Shown here piece after piece: positions 26,172-35,431 of a DNA stretch of 50,507 nucleotides. The position numbers were made by a program, and so were the translations under genes. The DNA lies in NCBI GenBank assembly GCA_021732145.1, contig JAKFVN010000049.1:1-50507 (forward strand), written 5' to 3'. The stretch is from Alphaproteobacteria bacterium (GTDB lineage Bacteria > Pseudomonadota > Alphaproteobacteria > UBA9219 > RGZA01). The notes below the pieces were generated by a model. That model saw nothing but the letters and a program-made list of their open reading frames with translations. It made no database searches and was not told the DNA's origin. Numbering within the stretch: the stretch's first letter is position 1; each line of letters begins with the position of its first letter.

Positions 26172-28262
26172 ATGATTATTAGCGAAAACATCAATATGAC
26201 AACGGTTCTTCAACCCCTAACGCTTCAAGTGACAGCTACGCAACTGCGACTGCGTTCGCAATTGCATGCGGTGTGGCCACGAACCATTCATGGCGCGCGC
26301 AAAGCCCGCGCCATTCATGCCATCACCAAATACATCAGGCATATGATGCCCGATGATTATGAAGGCGAGCTGAACGTATTCCTAAGCAACGAAGCGGAAG
26401 ATGCCCTCATGCCAGAACAGGGGTTTATATATAACCTTGTGCAACAGAGCATTGTCACGCGCCCTGTGCATGGCACAGATCAAGCCGCGCTGCTTTACAT
26501 CCACTATGAAACGGCGCTGGCGATGGGCCAGATCGATAATGAAAGCGATAATGAAAGCGATACGGAAATCCCGCTTTCACGCATTGAACAGATTAAGCAA
26601 TGGCAGAAAGAAACGGCACGAACCGTATTGCAATGCATGGCGGATACGGCTCTGAGCATGGAAGCGCAAACGGCGCTGCGCGGCGCGATGGCCGGCCTTA
26701 ACAAGCTTGGCGCGCTATTGAACAAGGCGGGCACCATCACCGCCAACCAAACCCGGCATGCAACCAGGCAGGCCATGCAAAAAACCGTAACGCGGGATAT
26801 TGCCTCAATCCTTTCCGATGTGCGCAGCAGCTTGAATGTGGCGGGCACCAATGGCATCACGCCGCCAACCAAGGCACAACTGGCAGTGCGCGCGCAGTTA
26901 AGCAAGCTTGACAAGATGCTTCCGGCGCATCGCCCGCGCATGACAAAACCCGCGCCTGTGATTAAAGCCGCCGCACCGGTAACCGCCATTCAAAAGCCAA
27001 AAGCCAGGACAGCGGCAATCCGCATTAAAGCCATGCGCGCAATTGCCGTTACCAAACTCGCGCGGAGTTCACGTGCAGGGATACGGGTAGCCCCACGCCT
27101 GGTTACTGTGCCGCTGCGCGCGATTGCACGCATCTCCGCGCGGCCACAGCAACGCACGGCGGCGGCATCACAGCGTTTTTCTCTGACTGTTTCCAAGCCA
27201 ATGCTTCAGAAACTGTTGGTTGCCCTGCGCACGCCACCAATCAGCCCTATTCAACGCAAGGCTACCCATTTTCAAATCAGCCGGCCTGCGATGGCGGCGC
27301 GGCGCCTGATGCCACCCATTATGCGGCTACCTATTGCGCAACTGCGCGATAGCACACTGCGCGGCAATGCACGCCAAGCGCCCCTGCCCTTACAGGCCAA
27401 GGCCCCCATCATTCCGCAACGCCTTGCACGGCAACCGGCACACTATGCTGCGATGGCCACTTCGGTTGCCGCGCCGCGCCAGATTGCGCATAAAGCAATA
27501 ACCATTGCGATTGCGCCATTCAGCGTCCGCCACGAAATCGCATCCCTGCCAATCCCTGTCACGCCGGCAGCGGCATGGATTAAACCGGTTATTCACAATG
27601 AAACTGTGCAGCACGCAATGCCAGTGCCTGAAAAAATTGCTGAAAAAGCAGTTGAAAAAACAGCTGAAAAAGCACTGGTCGCCGCATCCTCCGCGCAGGC
27701 ACGCAGCCTGATTGAAAAACTGCGCGGCGCGCAGCAGGATAGGCCAATAAGCATTGAAGCGCACATTAAAGCACCCAAGATTATTATTTCCAGCGCCCCA
27801 ATGGTTCCGGTAAGCGATATTATCGTGCCACAACAACGCACAGCCCCGCCAATAACCACATTGCCTGAAAGCAATATCATCCCGTTTTCCCGGCAAGCCA
27901 TTCATACGCCGCAAGCCCGCCATGCAATGGCTGATGCAGCGTCATCCCCTGAGCAAATGGCTATCGCGCGCGGCAAAACAGGCGCTGAGCACCGTGTATC
28001 GAATGTTATTCAATTCAAGCGCCCAGCAATCGTCAGTCCCATTCAAAAACTGCGTGATAGCTGGATGGATCGCGAACGCCACAGTGCCGGCATTGGAACG
28101 CTTGCCTTTGCCGGAAGCCGCGTGGCACAACCCCATGCGGTGCACGGCGACCGCATAGGCATTACGCCCATAGCGCCACCATCATCACCGCCCAAAGAGC
28201 GCCCACAGGGCGCAAAGAAAAAAGTGGCCGTTTTAAAAATCGGCATATGCGGCCCATGTTAA
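26172..28262 (+). CDS. large unrecognised protein, helical N-terminus and basic disordered body
   Basis: 696 residues. Residues 1-230 look helical and mixed in charge, with an acidic patch DNESDNESDTE (122-132, from a 12-base tandem repeat at 26535-26558). Residues 248-454 contain one acidic residue (D393) against dozens of Arg and Lys and are rich in Ala, Ile and Pro, so they should be disordered and strongly basic. An EKxxEK helix (487-500) follows. Two related short motifs occur: SNIIPFSRQA and SNVIQFKRPA. No signal peptide or membrane segment. No known domain recognised. The ATG at 26196 is an alternative start; neither has a clear ribosome site. Confidence 0.7.
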   Translation: MIISENINMTTVLQPLTLQVTATQLRLRSQLHAVWPRTIHGARKARAIHAITKYIRHMMPDDYEGELNVFLSNEAEDALMPEQGFIYNLVQQSIVTRPVHGTDQAALLYIHYETALAMGQIDNESDNESDTEIPLSRIEQIKQWQKETARTVLQCMADTALSMEAQTALRGAMAGLNKLGALLNKAGTITANQTRHATRQAMQKTVTRDIASILSDVRSSLNVAGTNGITPPTKAQLAVRAQLSKLDKMLPAHRPRMTKPAPVIKAAAPVTAIQKPKARTAAIRIKAMRAIAVTKLARSSRAGIRVAPRLVTVPLRAIARISARPQQRTAAASQRFSLTVSKPMLQKLLVALRTPPISPIQRKATHFQISRPAMAARRLMPPIMRLPIAQLRDSTLRGNARQAPLPLQAKAPIIPQRLARQPAHYAAMATSVAAPRQIAHKAITIAIAPFSVRHEIASLPIPVTPAAAWIKPVIHNETVQHAMPVPEKIAEKAVEKTAEKALVAASSAQARSLIEKLRGAQQDRPISIEAHIKAPKIIISSAPMVPVSDIIVPQQRTAPPITTLPESNIIPFSRQAIHTPQARHAMADAASSPEQMAIARGKTGAEHRVSNVIQFKRPAIVSPIQKLRDSWMDRERHSAGIGTLAFAGSRVAQPHAVHGDRIGITPIAPPSSPPKERPQGAKKKVAVLKIGICGPC

Positions 28263-28284
28263 TATATCTTAAATAGGAATTGGC

Positions 28285-29628
28285 ATGGCTGAACTATATA
28301 TCATTGATCTGAACAGCAGCAACGGGGCTGCTTTTGACGCGATTGCAAAGCAGCAGGCGACGAAGGACGATTGCGATAAATTATCCGACCCCAGGGTGCA
28401 GGCGGAGATTGCAGCATTCATTACTGCGCAACGCGCAGCGGAGCTTCCCGCATCATCCGTTCATTCCGTTGCCGGTGAACAACGGGTTATTTTTTCGCAT
28501 GATGCATCGGTCAATACTGATCTTAACGCGCTCGCCTTATCCAGAAACGGTGAGCGCACGGAATATATAAGCAAGCTGCACAAGCTGATTGTCGCAGATA
28601 CAGTGGATACCGGAAAAAAAATAAAAATTACTATGGATCCCTTGCCTGCCGGCAAGCGCGTTGGCATCTTTTTTAAGTCACTGCCAAGCGATGTATGGTC
28701 AATTGCCAGCGCTGTTTCAACGCCGAAGCTGGATTATATCGCAGCCTTGCTAAACCATGACGATGTTCCCGGGTTAAAGGCGCAACTGGCCATATACGAG
28801 TATCATAATGGCACAGCCAAGACGCGTATTCTCGCGCGCCGATACATGATGGAATATAAAGACCCCGCAAATCCATCCATGCGATTAAAGCCCGATGTGC
28901 TTGAAATTACCGCCATGTATGTGCAACACGATGACAACCGGGTTGAGCAGCAATACACGCCGGAAGATGCATTTATCAATACCGGCAGATTCATGCCGAT
29001 AGCCGAATGGGAAAAGGCACAGAAAATAAAATACGGGCGGCAGATATCCCACCGCTATGTAACCAGTGCCACTCAGTGCACGGATTTCATGAATGGCGAT
29101 GTGCATTTCACCATTTACAAAACCAGCCATGCGGATGCCGCAAGCACCATTATTGGCCAGTATTTGCAGATGGACAGCGAGAACAAGCCATTCATCCAGT
29201 CACGCAATGCCAGTGTGGTAGAAACCACGATTGATGAATTGCTGAACCAATACCCTGCATTGGCATTACGCAGCCAGATTAATCACGCGCCCAGCGCACA
29301 GGCATGGAAAAACAGCGGATTTAAGCATGTGCAGCAGGTGAATGCAGATACCGTTAAGGTAACATTGAACGCGACCAGCCATATCGTTGAAACAAGAAGC
29401 AGCCTGTCGCTGTATGGCCAGGCCAAAGAAGATCATATGCGCGCCATGATATGCCATGCCAAAGAACATTGGCGCGGCCGTTTCAAGATTGAGAGCGGCA
29501 CGGAAGCAGAAAAACGATTGATGCGCAAACTTGCCGCTGAAGCTGGCGTTACCATTATTGAAGCAGCGCCCGCGCGCCCGGTGCCAGCAGCACGCAGGGC
29601 ATCTGCCCCGCAAGCGCGCGCTGCTTAA
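28285..29628 (+). CDS. unrecognised protein with possible LPD7-like C-terminal domain
   Basis: 447 residues, AGGA ribosome site, 22 bases after the previous gene. Residues 1-355 are a mixed alpha/beta globular sequence that I cannot assign. Residues 356-426 (HIVETRSSLSLYG ... HMRAMICHAKEHWRGRFKIESGTEAEK ... AAEAGVTI) resemble the LPD7 domain of large polyvalent proteins and relaxase-type proteins of plasmids: a strand, an Ala-rich helix ending K.W.G, then I.SGTE..K and a helix ending G(V/I). The last 21 residues are Ala/Pro/Arg-rich like its neighbour. The function is unknown. The stop overlaps the ABC-F stop (TTAA). Confidence 0.65.
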   Translation: MAELYIIDLNSSNGAAFDAIAKQQATKDDCDKLSDPRVQAEIAAFITAQRAAELPASSVHSVAGEQRVIFSHDASVNTDLNALALSRNGERTEYISKLHKLIVADTVDTGKKIKITMDPLPAGKRVGIFFKSLPSDVWSIASAVSTPKLDYIAALLNHDDVPGLKAQLAIYEYHNGTAKTRILARRYMMEYKDPANPSMRLKPDVLEITAMYVQHDDNRVEQQYTPEDAFINTGRFMPIAEWEKAQKIKYGRQISHRYVTSATQCTDFMNGDVHFTIYKTSHADAASTIIGQYLQMDSENKPFIQSRNASVVETTIDELLNQYPALALRSQINHAPSAQAWKNSGFKHVQQVNADTVKVTLNATSHIVETRSSLSLYGQAKEDHMRAMICHAKEHWRGRFKIESGTEAEKRLMRKLAAEAGVTIIEAAPARPVPAARRASAPQARAA

Positions 29629-31469
29629 ATCTGCTTCATTAACGCTTCGAGCTGGGCTTCCTGCGCTTCAATATCATCTTCCAGCTTTTTATGCGCAGAT
29701 GTTAAACGCTTAAGTTCGGCTGCATGTTCGGGCTTGGCAAAAAAATCTGCCATTTCGCCTTCCAAATCCTGCTTACGTTTTTGCAGCTCGGCAATTTTCT
29801 TCATTTGCTCTTCGGCTTTTTGTTCAGCATCTGAATTTGCTGCGCTCGCTTCATTATCATTCTTGGGTTTGCGCGCATCCTGCTTTAGTTTATCACGTTC
29901 CATCTTGCGTTGCTTGATAACAAGCTTGGAATACGCATCCAGATCATCTTCAAATGCGCTGACCTTGCCATCTGCGACCAGCCATAACTGCTCGGCTACG
30001 GTTTTTACCAAATGCGCATCATGGCTTACCAGAATGACAGCACCTTCATAATTATTGATGGCCTGCGCCAATGCCTGGCGCGCATCGATATCCAGATGGT
30101 TCGTTGGTTCATCAAGCAGCATGATATGCGGCGCATCAAAGCTCATCAGGCAGAACAGCAGCCGCGCCTTCTCGCCGCCCGACAGCCCGCCAACTTTCGT
30201 ATCAGCCTTGTGCCTGTCAAATCCAAAGCGCGCCAGCATGGAGCGCACCTGCACTTCGGTTTTGTCTTTCATCGCCATCGTCATGGTTTCAACAGGCGTA
30301 ACGGTGACATCCAGTTCATCCGTTTGGAACTGTGCAAAATAGCCGATTTTGAGCTTGCCCGATTTATGCAGCTCGCCCTGCAATGGCGATAAACGTTCGG
30401 AAAGGATTTTAACCAGCGTGGATTTACCGTTGCCGTTCGCACCCAGCAATGCAATGCGGTCTTCCATATCAATGCGCAAATCCAGTTTTTTCAAAATGGG
30501 CTTGCCGGGTGCATAACCTGCATCCACCTGTTCCAACCGGATGATGGGCGATTTCAGCGGTTTGGGCTCGGGAAAGGTGAACGATGTCACGCGGTCTGCA
30601 ATCACGGCATCTACAATATCCATTTTCTCAATGGCTTTTAACCGGCTTTGCGCTTGACGCGCCTTGCTTGCCTTTGCGCGGAAGCGTTCAACGAACTTCA
30701 TCATCATTTCTTTTTGCGCAGTTTGCTTTTCATGCATTGCCTGCTGGTTCATCATGCGCTCCGCCCGGCGGCGCTCAAACTGGTCGTAATTGCCGGTATA
30801 GGCATTCAGCGTTTTATTTTCGAGATGCAGAATATGCGTAACCGTTTTATTCAGAATATCGCGGTCATGGCTGATGATAATCAGCGTTTGCTGATAGCGC
30901 ATGAGGAAATTTTCCAGCCACACCATGGATTCAAAGTCCAAATGATTGGTCGGTTCATCGAGCATCAACACATTAGGCTGGCAAAACAGCACGGCCGCCA
31001 AGGCAACGCGCGCGCGCCAGCCACCGGAGAACGAGGAGATGGGGTTTTGCTGTGCTTCATCACTGAATCCCAGCCCGGCCAGAATGGTTGCCGCGCGCGA
31101 TGGCGCATCATACGCGCTGATGTCATTCAAGCGGTCAAAGATATAGGAAATGCGTTCAGGATCGGTTGCGGTTTCGGATTCCTTGAGCAAGCTTGCGCGT
31201 TCGGTATCAGCATTCAGTACTACGTCGAGAATGGATGTGCCATCATCGGGAATATCCTGGCGCACCATGCCGATGGTCGTGCCTTTAATGAACGAAATTT
31301 CACCGCCATCAGGCTGCAATTCTCCTGCAATCAGCTTGAACAGGGTGGATTTGCCAGCGCCGTTTGGCCCCACCAAGCCCACGCGGTGGCCCGCCGGGAT
31401 ATTCACCGAGACATTTTCCAAAAGGGCGCGCCCGCCAATGCAGTAGGTAAGGTCGTGTATGGATAGCAT
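29625..31469 (-). CDS. ABC-F ATPase, YheS-like
   Basis: 614 residues, two ABC domains. GPNGAGKST, FSGGWRARVALA, LMLDEPTNHLDF in the first; GANGNGKST, LSGGEKARLLF, LLDEPTNHLD in the second. The linker has MMNQQAMHEKQTAQKEMM and KARQAQSRLKAIEKM, and the last 100 residues are a charged coiled coil, all as in YheS. ABC-F proteins bind the ribosomal E site and help translation of difficult sequences. It is a separate subfamily from Uup at 12098. Confidence 0.88.
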   Translation of the reverse strand: MLSIHDLTYCIGGRALLENVSVNIPAGHRVGLVGPNGAGKSTLFKLIAGELQPDGGEISFIKGTTIGMVRQDIPDDGTSILDVVLNADTERASLLKESETATDPERISYIFDRLNDISAYDAPSRAATILAGLGFSDEAQQNPISSFSGGWRARVALAAVLFCQPNVLMLDEPTNHLDFESMVWLENFLMRYQQTLIIISHDRDILNKTVTHILHLENKTLNAYTGNYDQFERRRAERMMNQQAMHEKQTAQKEMMMKFVERFRAKASKARQAQSRLKAIEKMDIVDAVIADRVTSFTFPEPKPLKSPIIRLEQVDAGYAPGKPILKKLDLRIDMEDRIALLGANGNGKSTLVKILSERLSPLQGELHKSGKLKIGYFAQFQTDELDVTVTPVETMTMAMKDKTEVQVRSMLARFGFDRHKADTKVGGLSGGEKARLLFCLMSFDAPHIMLLDEPTNHLDIDARQALAQAINNYEGAVILVSHDAHLVKTVAEQLWLVADGKVSAFEDDLDAYSKLVIKQRKMERDKLKQDARKPKNDNEASAANSDAEQKAEEQMKKIAELQKRKQDLEGEMADFFAKPEHAAELKRLTSAHKKLEDDIEAQEAQLEALMKQI

Positions 31470-31553
31470 GCCGCTTTTTTAGAAGGCTTTTTGGAAAGTG
31501 CAACAGATTAATGGGCGGTTTACGCAAACCCGCATAGTTTGCTAACATAAGCC

Positions 31554-32834
31554 ATGTCATTGCTTAGCCAAACCTTCATGCCCGACAATATCACCCCGGA
31601 CAATATAGCTAACGGGCGCATGCGCCGCAAAACGCTGATTAAGATGCGCTGGCTGGCCATTTGCGGGCAAATTGCGGCGCTGGCGGTGGCGCATTTCTCG
31701 TTCAATTTGCAGATGAATCTGGTGGCTCCCGCCTGCGTCATCCTGACCTCCGTCATCTTTAACAGTGTTGCGGTATCACGCCTTCGCGGCAGGCCCTATT
31801 TGCATAATAAGGGCGCAACCTTTGCGCTGGGATTTGATACGCTGCAATTATCCGCGCTGCTGTTTGTCACGGGCGGATTCACCAACCCGTTTATTGTGCT
31901 GATGCTTGCGCCCATCACTATCGCCGCAACGGTATTATCAGGGCGCAGTGTTTTTGTGTTGCTGACCCTTACCCTGATTTGTTACTGCGCGATGTTTTTT
32001 GCGATGCCCCTGCCCTGGCCTGTGCCACAGCAATTTTCGCCGTTATTTTTAGGTGGCAGCGCCGCAGCCGTTTATATCTCCGGCGCGTTTTTGGTATTAT
32101 ATGTGCGGCGCGTGGCCCGCGAAGCGCGGCGGTTATCGGAAGCACTCAATGCCAGCCGCCTGGCATTGGAATATGAGCAAAAAATATCCGCCTTTGGCGC
32201 GCTGGCCGCAGCGGTGGCACATGAATTGGGCAGCCCGTTAAGCACCATCGCGATTATCAGCAGCGAATTGGCGCACAGCCTTAAAACCACGCCGCTGAAT
32301 GAAGACATTGAATTGCTGCAAAGCCAGATTGATAGATGTCGCGCGATTTTATCGGATTTTTCGAAGCATAATGTGCTGTCCGACCAATCCTTCGATACAT
32401 TGCCACTGCGCGATTATGTGCTGCATGTATTGGAACCTTACCGCCGCGGCAATGCTGTTATTGAAATCATCGCCGATGGCACGGGCATCGAGCCATCATG
32501 GCCATTAAGCCCCGGATTGATGCACGGGATTGGCAATATCCTTCACAACGCGTGCCAATTCGCCAAAAGCGTCGTGCGCATCACGATGCAGTGGCAGGAC
32601 AATGCCGTGAAGTTGCGTATTGAAGACGATGGCCCGGGCTTTTCCGATGAGTTATTGCCGCGCCTTGGCACCCCTTATATAAAAGAAAGCACCAATGGCA
32701 TGGGTCTTGGCCTGTTTATTGCCAAAACGCTGCTGGAACGCAGCGGCGCAACGGTAACCTTTGCCAACCGCCCAAAAAATGATGTGTCGGGCGGCGCACA
32801 AATAACCCTTTCATGGCCGTTTGCGCCAACATAA
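31554..32834 (+). CDS. regB: redox sensor histidine kinase RegB/PrrB/ActS
   Basis: 426 residues. About six membrane helices (30-185) with the ubiquinone-site motif GGFTNPF (107-113), the H-box VAHELGSPLSTI (phospho-His223) and QIDRCRAIL with Cys262, which matches the redox-active cysteine of RegB (Cys265 in Rhodobacter capsulatus). ATP-binding N and G boxes (NILHNACQFA, DDGPGFSDE, GMGLGLFIAKTLLERSGA) are intact. It senses quinone pool and redox state and phosphorylates RegA. The ATG at 31578 is an alternative start. Confidence 0.92.
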   Translation: MSLLSQTFMPDNITPDNIANGRMRRKTLIKMRWLAICGQIAALAVAHFSFNLQMNLVAPACVILTSVIFNSVAVSRLRGRPYLHNKGATFALGFDTLQLSALLFVTGGFTNPFIVLMLAPITIAATVLSGRSVFVLLTLTLICYCAMFFAMPLPWPVPQQFSPLFLGGSAAAVYISGAFLVLYVRRVAREARRLSEALNASRLALEYEQKISAFGALAAAVAHELGSPLSTIAIISSELAHSLKTTPLNEDIELLQSQIDRCRAILSDFSKHNVLSDQSFDTLPLRDYVLHVLEPYRRGNAVIEIIADGTGIEPSWPLSPGLMHGIGNILHNACQFAKSVVRITMQWQDNAVKLRIEDDGPGFSDELLPRLGTPYIKESTNGMGLGLFIAKTLLERSGATVTFANRPKNDVSGGAQITLSWPFAPT

Positions 32835-32843
32835 TGTGCCATC

Positions 32844-33404
32844 ATGACTGAAACCGCAAAACAGCTTTTAATTGTTGATGATGATGCGCCGCTGCGCAAC
32901 CGCTTGGCGCGCGCGATGGAACGCAAAGGCTTTGCAGTAATCACGGCGGAGTCCGTCAAGGATGCGATTAGCGCCGCCGAAAAAACACCGCCCAATTATG
33001 CCGTGGTCGATTTGCGTTTGACCGATGGCTATGGCCTGGTGGTGGTGGAGGCGCTGCGCAAGCTAAACCCCACCATGCGCATTGTGATTTTAACGGCGTA
33101 CGGAAACATTGCATCGGCCGTCACCAGCATGAAATTGGGCGCGGTGGATTATCTGGCCAAGCCCAGCGATGCGGATGTGATTGAAAACGCCTTGCTGACC
33201 GAAAAAACCGAAGGCCTGCCCCCGCCGCCAGAGCAACTCATGTCAGCCGAGCGCGTGCGCTGGGAACATATTGCCCGCGTGTTCGAACAGTGCGAGCGTA
33301 ACATATCGGAAACCGCGCGCCGCCTGAACATGCACCGCCGCACCTTGCAGCGCATTCTGGCCAAGCATGCGCCCAGAGAACATATCGACATTGAAGACGA
33401 CTAA
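32844..33404 (+). CDS. regA: redox response regulator RegA/PrrA/ActR
   Basis: 186 residues. Receiver domain with IVDDD, phospho-acceptor Asp56 (VVDLRLTDG) and LAKPSD; a Pro-rich hinge PPPPEQ; and a Fis-type helix-turn-helix ERNISETARRLNMHRRTLQRILAKH, which is nearly invariant in RegA homologues. It regulates energy-metabolism genes in response to redox state. Nine bases after regB. SenC, often between the two genes or beside them, is absent. Confidence 0.94.
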   Translation: MTETAKQLLIVDDDAPLRNRLARAMERKGFAVITAESVKDAISAAEKTPPNYAVVDLRLTDGYGLVVVEALRKLNPTMRIVILTAYGNIASAVTSMKLGAVDYLAKPSDADVIENALLTEKTEGLPPPPEQLMSAERVRWEHIARVFEQCERNISETARRLNMHRRTLQRILAKHAPREHIDIEDD

Positions 33405-33458
33405 TCAGGGCGAATAGCGTTGATTGACCGATAGGAAGATACCCATTATCGTTGCCCG

Positions 33459-34853
33459 ATGTCCGTTTCTAAACAACCTGCCCTGCCCGCTTTAACATTA
33501 AGCAATGCCGCCTTTGCCTGCTATGTGCTGTGCATTACGTTATTGCCGCTGGGATTTGGCGGAAACCGTGACATACCCTTTGGCATTGCGCAGATTGTCC
33601 TGGCCATCAGCGCCCTGTTACTTGTCTTCGAGCAGACCCTGATAAAGGAATGCTTCTGGCCCAAACGCATCATTTACGCGCTGTGGCTATTTGCACTGGC
33701 CATGCTGTGGGGCTTTTTGCAAACGCAAAGCTTCATGCCCAGCGATTGGCACCACCCCATTTGGCAGGACGCAGCACAGGCGCTCAACAAACCATTGGAA
33801 GGCAGCATTGCGCTGTGGCGCGGTGAAGCATTTTTTAGCCTGAACCGTCTTATCACTTATATTGTGACAGGCATTCTGGGATATGTATTCGGGCAGGAGT
33901 GCGGCCGCGCCAAGCTGATGGTCAAAGCGCTGTGGTATTCGGGTATTGCGCTGTGCATCTATGGCTATTTCAATGTCGCAACCGATAGCACCAAGGTGCT
34001 GTGGGTTGAAAAGCTGCAATATGAACATGATTTGACATCCACCTTCTTCAGCAAGAACCACTTCGCGATTTATGCCGCGCTGGTGCTGCTGTGCGGCTGT
34101 TGCCTGTTTTATCAATCCTGGCGCAAGGAACTGCGTGAAACGCGCGAGAAGAAGCGTTCAAAAACCTTTATGATGTGGGCCACGCAAAAAGCCCCGCTTC
34201 CATTCTTTTTAATCCTGTTTGTGTTTGTTGCCATTTTACTGACGCATAGCCGCGCTGCGCTGCTGCTCAGCCTTGCTGGCGTTGCGGTTTATTTCATCTG
34301 CTACCAGCTTTATGCCAAGCAGTGGAGCCGCGCAATGCTGCTGCTGCTGGCTTGCGTGGGAATTGGCGCAGTGATTATATCCTTTGCTGTAGAATCGTCG
34401 GTGCAATTCGCCAATCTGTTCATCGACCAATCATCCAAAGACCGCGCTACCGTTTATAATTTCTGCATGGCAGCCATTGGCGATAATCCGTGGCTTGGCT
34501 ACGGCCTTGGCTCATTCCAGGCCGTGTTCCGAATGTATAATGATAGCGTCAGCGCATCGTTCAACCATGCGCACAGCGATATTCTGGAAAGCCTTGTTGA
34601 TTTGGGATTGCCCGCAGGCCTGATGCTGTGGGCAGCGATGGCACTGCTGATAAGCGGTGTCATCCGCGGGCTTTTCAAACGCCGCCGCCGCGGGCTTTTC
34701 CCTGCGCTGGGCTGCGCGGCGTGCGTTATCGTACTTGGTCACAGCGCGGTTGATTTCAGCCTGCAAATCCCGGGGGTCGTCATGCCATTTGCGATGCTGC
34801 TGGGGCTAAGCCTTGCGCAAAGCTGGGGCTCATCAGAAAAAGACACGGGTTAA
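33459..34853 (+). CDS. O-antigen ligase family membrane protein
   Basis: 464 residues with about ten to twelve membrane helices and one large periplasmic loop. The stretch DRATVYNFCMAAIGDNPWLGYGLGSF followed by NHAHSDILESLVDLGLPAGL is the Wzy_C/O-antigen ligase signature (PF04932). It transfers or polymerises glycan repeat units at the periplasmic face. It opens the polysaccharide locus but is transcribed away from its neighbours; its stop overlaps the next gene by four bases (TTAA). Ligase versus polymerase cannot be decided. Confidence 0.82.
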   Translation: MSVSKQPALPALTLSNAAFACYVLCITLLPLGFGGNRDIPFGIAQIVLAISALLLVFEQTLIKECFWPKRIIYALWLFALAMLWGFLQTQSFMPSDWHHPIWQDAAQALNKPLEGSIALWRGEAFFSLNRLITYIVTGILGYVFGQECGRAKLMVKALWYSGIALCIYGYFNVATDSTKVLWVEKLQYEHDLTSTFFSKNHFAIYAALVLLCGCCLFYQSWRKELRETREKKRSKTFMMWATQKAPLPFFLILFVFVAILLTHSRAALLLSLAGVAVYFICYQLYAKQWSRAMLLLLACVGIGAVIISFAVESSVQFANLFIDQSSKDRATVYNFCMAAIGDNPWLGYGLGSFQAVFRMYNDSVSASFNHAHSDILESLVDLGLPAGLMLWAAMALLISGVIRGLFKRRRRGLFPALGCAACVIVLGHSAVDFSLQIPGVVMPFAMLLGLSLAQSWGSSEKDTG

Positions 34854-35422
34854 TGCTTGCGGGTCTTGTTAAGCTTCGCGAGTAATTCGGGGTCGCCTTC
34901 AATCGCCATGTCAAACACATGGTGCAAATGGTGCGCGGCAATCACATTATATAAATTATCCCAATCTCCGCGATAGGCCTTGCGCCACATCTGCACTTCG
35001 CGGTCTTTATCGGCATCGGTATGGATATCGGCATAGTCATGCCACATCAAAATGCGTTCCATGCCGCCGACATTATCGGGCTGGGCAATTTTATCGGCAA
35101 ACCGCAGGGCATCAAAGGCCGATGGGCGGGATTCACCCGTATTTTGGCGCAAGTAGGAGAGGCGCATCCACGCATAGGGTTCAATCGGGTTTTCTGCCAG
35201 CAAGGCCTCCTGCCGCTGGCGCAACGCCATAAAGCGATCAAGGCGTTGCAGCTTCGGCAGGGCCGCCGCCTGGTTAAGCTGGATAGCGAGCGCGTCATTT
35301 TTATCTACCGCAGGCTTGAAATCGTAAAACAGGTTGATGGCAGCAAAGCCCAGCAATGCCACAGCCAACACCGCCATGCTGATCAATCGTGCGGGATGTG
35401 TGGGCGCAGCAGCAGAAGTCAT
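34850..35422 (-). CDS. membrane-anchored helical protein of the polysaccharide locus
   Basis: 190 residues. One membrane helix (14-35) near the N-terminus and a soluble, helical, TPR-like rest (LPKLQRLDRFMALRQRQEALLAENPIEPYAWMRLSYLR). The NPIEPYAWMRLSYL stretch is what TPR proteins of the cell envelope show. Ten bases downstream of the tyrosine kinase in the same direction, so it should be part of its operon. I do not recognise a named family. Confidence 0.65.
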   Translation of the reverse strand: MTSAAAPTHPARLISMAVLAVALLGFAAINLFYDFKPAVDKNDALAIQLNQAAALPKLQRLDRFMALRQRQEALLAENPIEPYAWMRLSYLRQNTGESRPSAFDALRFADKIAQPDNVGGMERILMWHDYADIHTDADKDREVQMWRKAYRGDWDNLYNVIAAHHLHHVFDMAIEGDPELLAKLNKTRKH

Positions 35423-35431
35423 GCGGGAAGA

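Noticed and set aside
27390-27923. 177-codon open frame on the minus strand inside the orphan gene
   Set aside because: It is rich in Cys, Arg and Asn, has no ribosome site, and results from the biased codons of the plus-strand gene.
26172-29628. Prophage or integrated plasmid
   Set aside because: There is no integrase, repeat boundary, tRNA or other phage or plasmid gene. The LPD7 resemblance alone is too weak to call a mobile element.
30648-31466. 272-codon open frame on the plus strand opposite the YheS-like gene
   Set aside because: The minus-strand gene has all ABC-F motifs; the plus-strand frame has no domain and no ribosome site.
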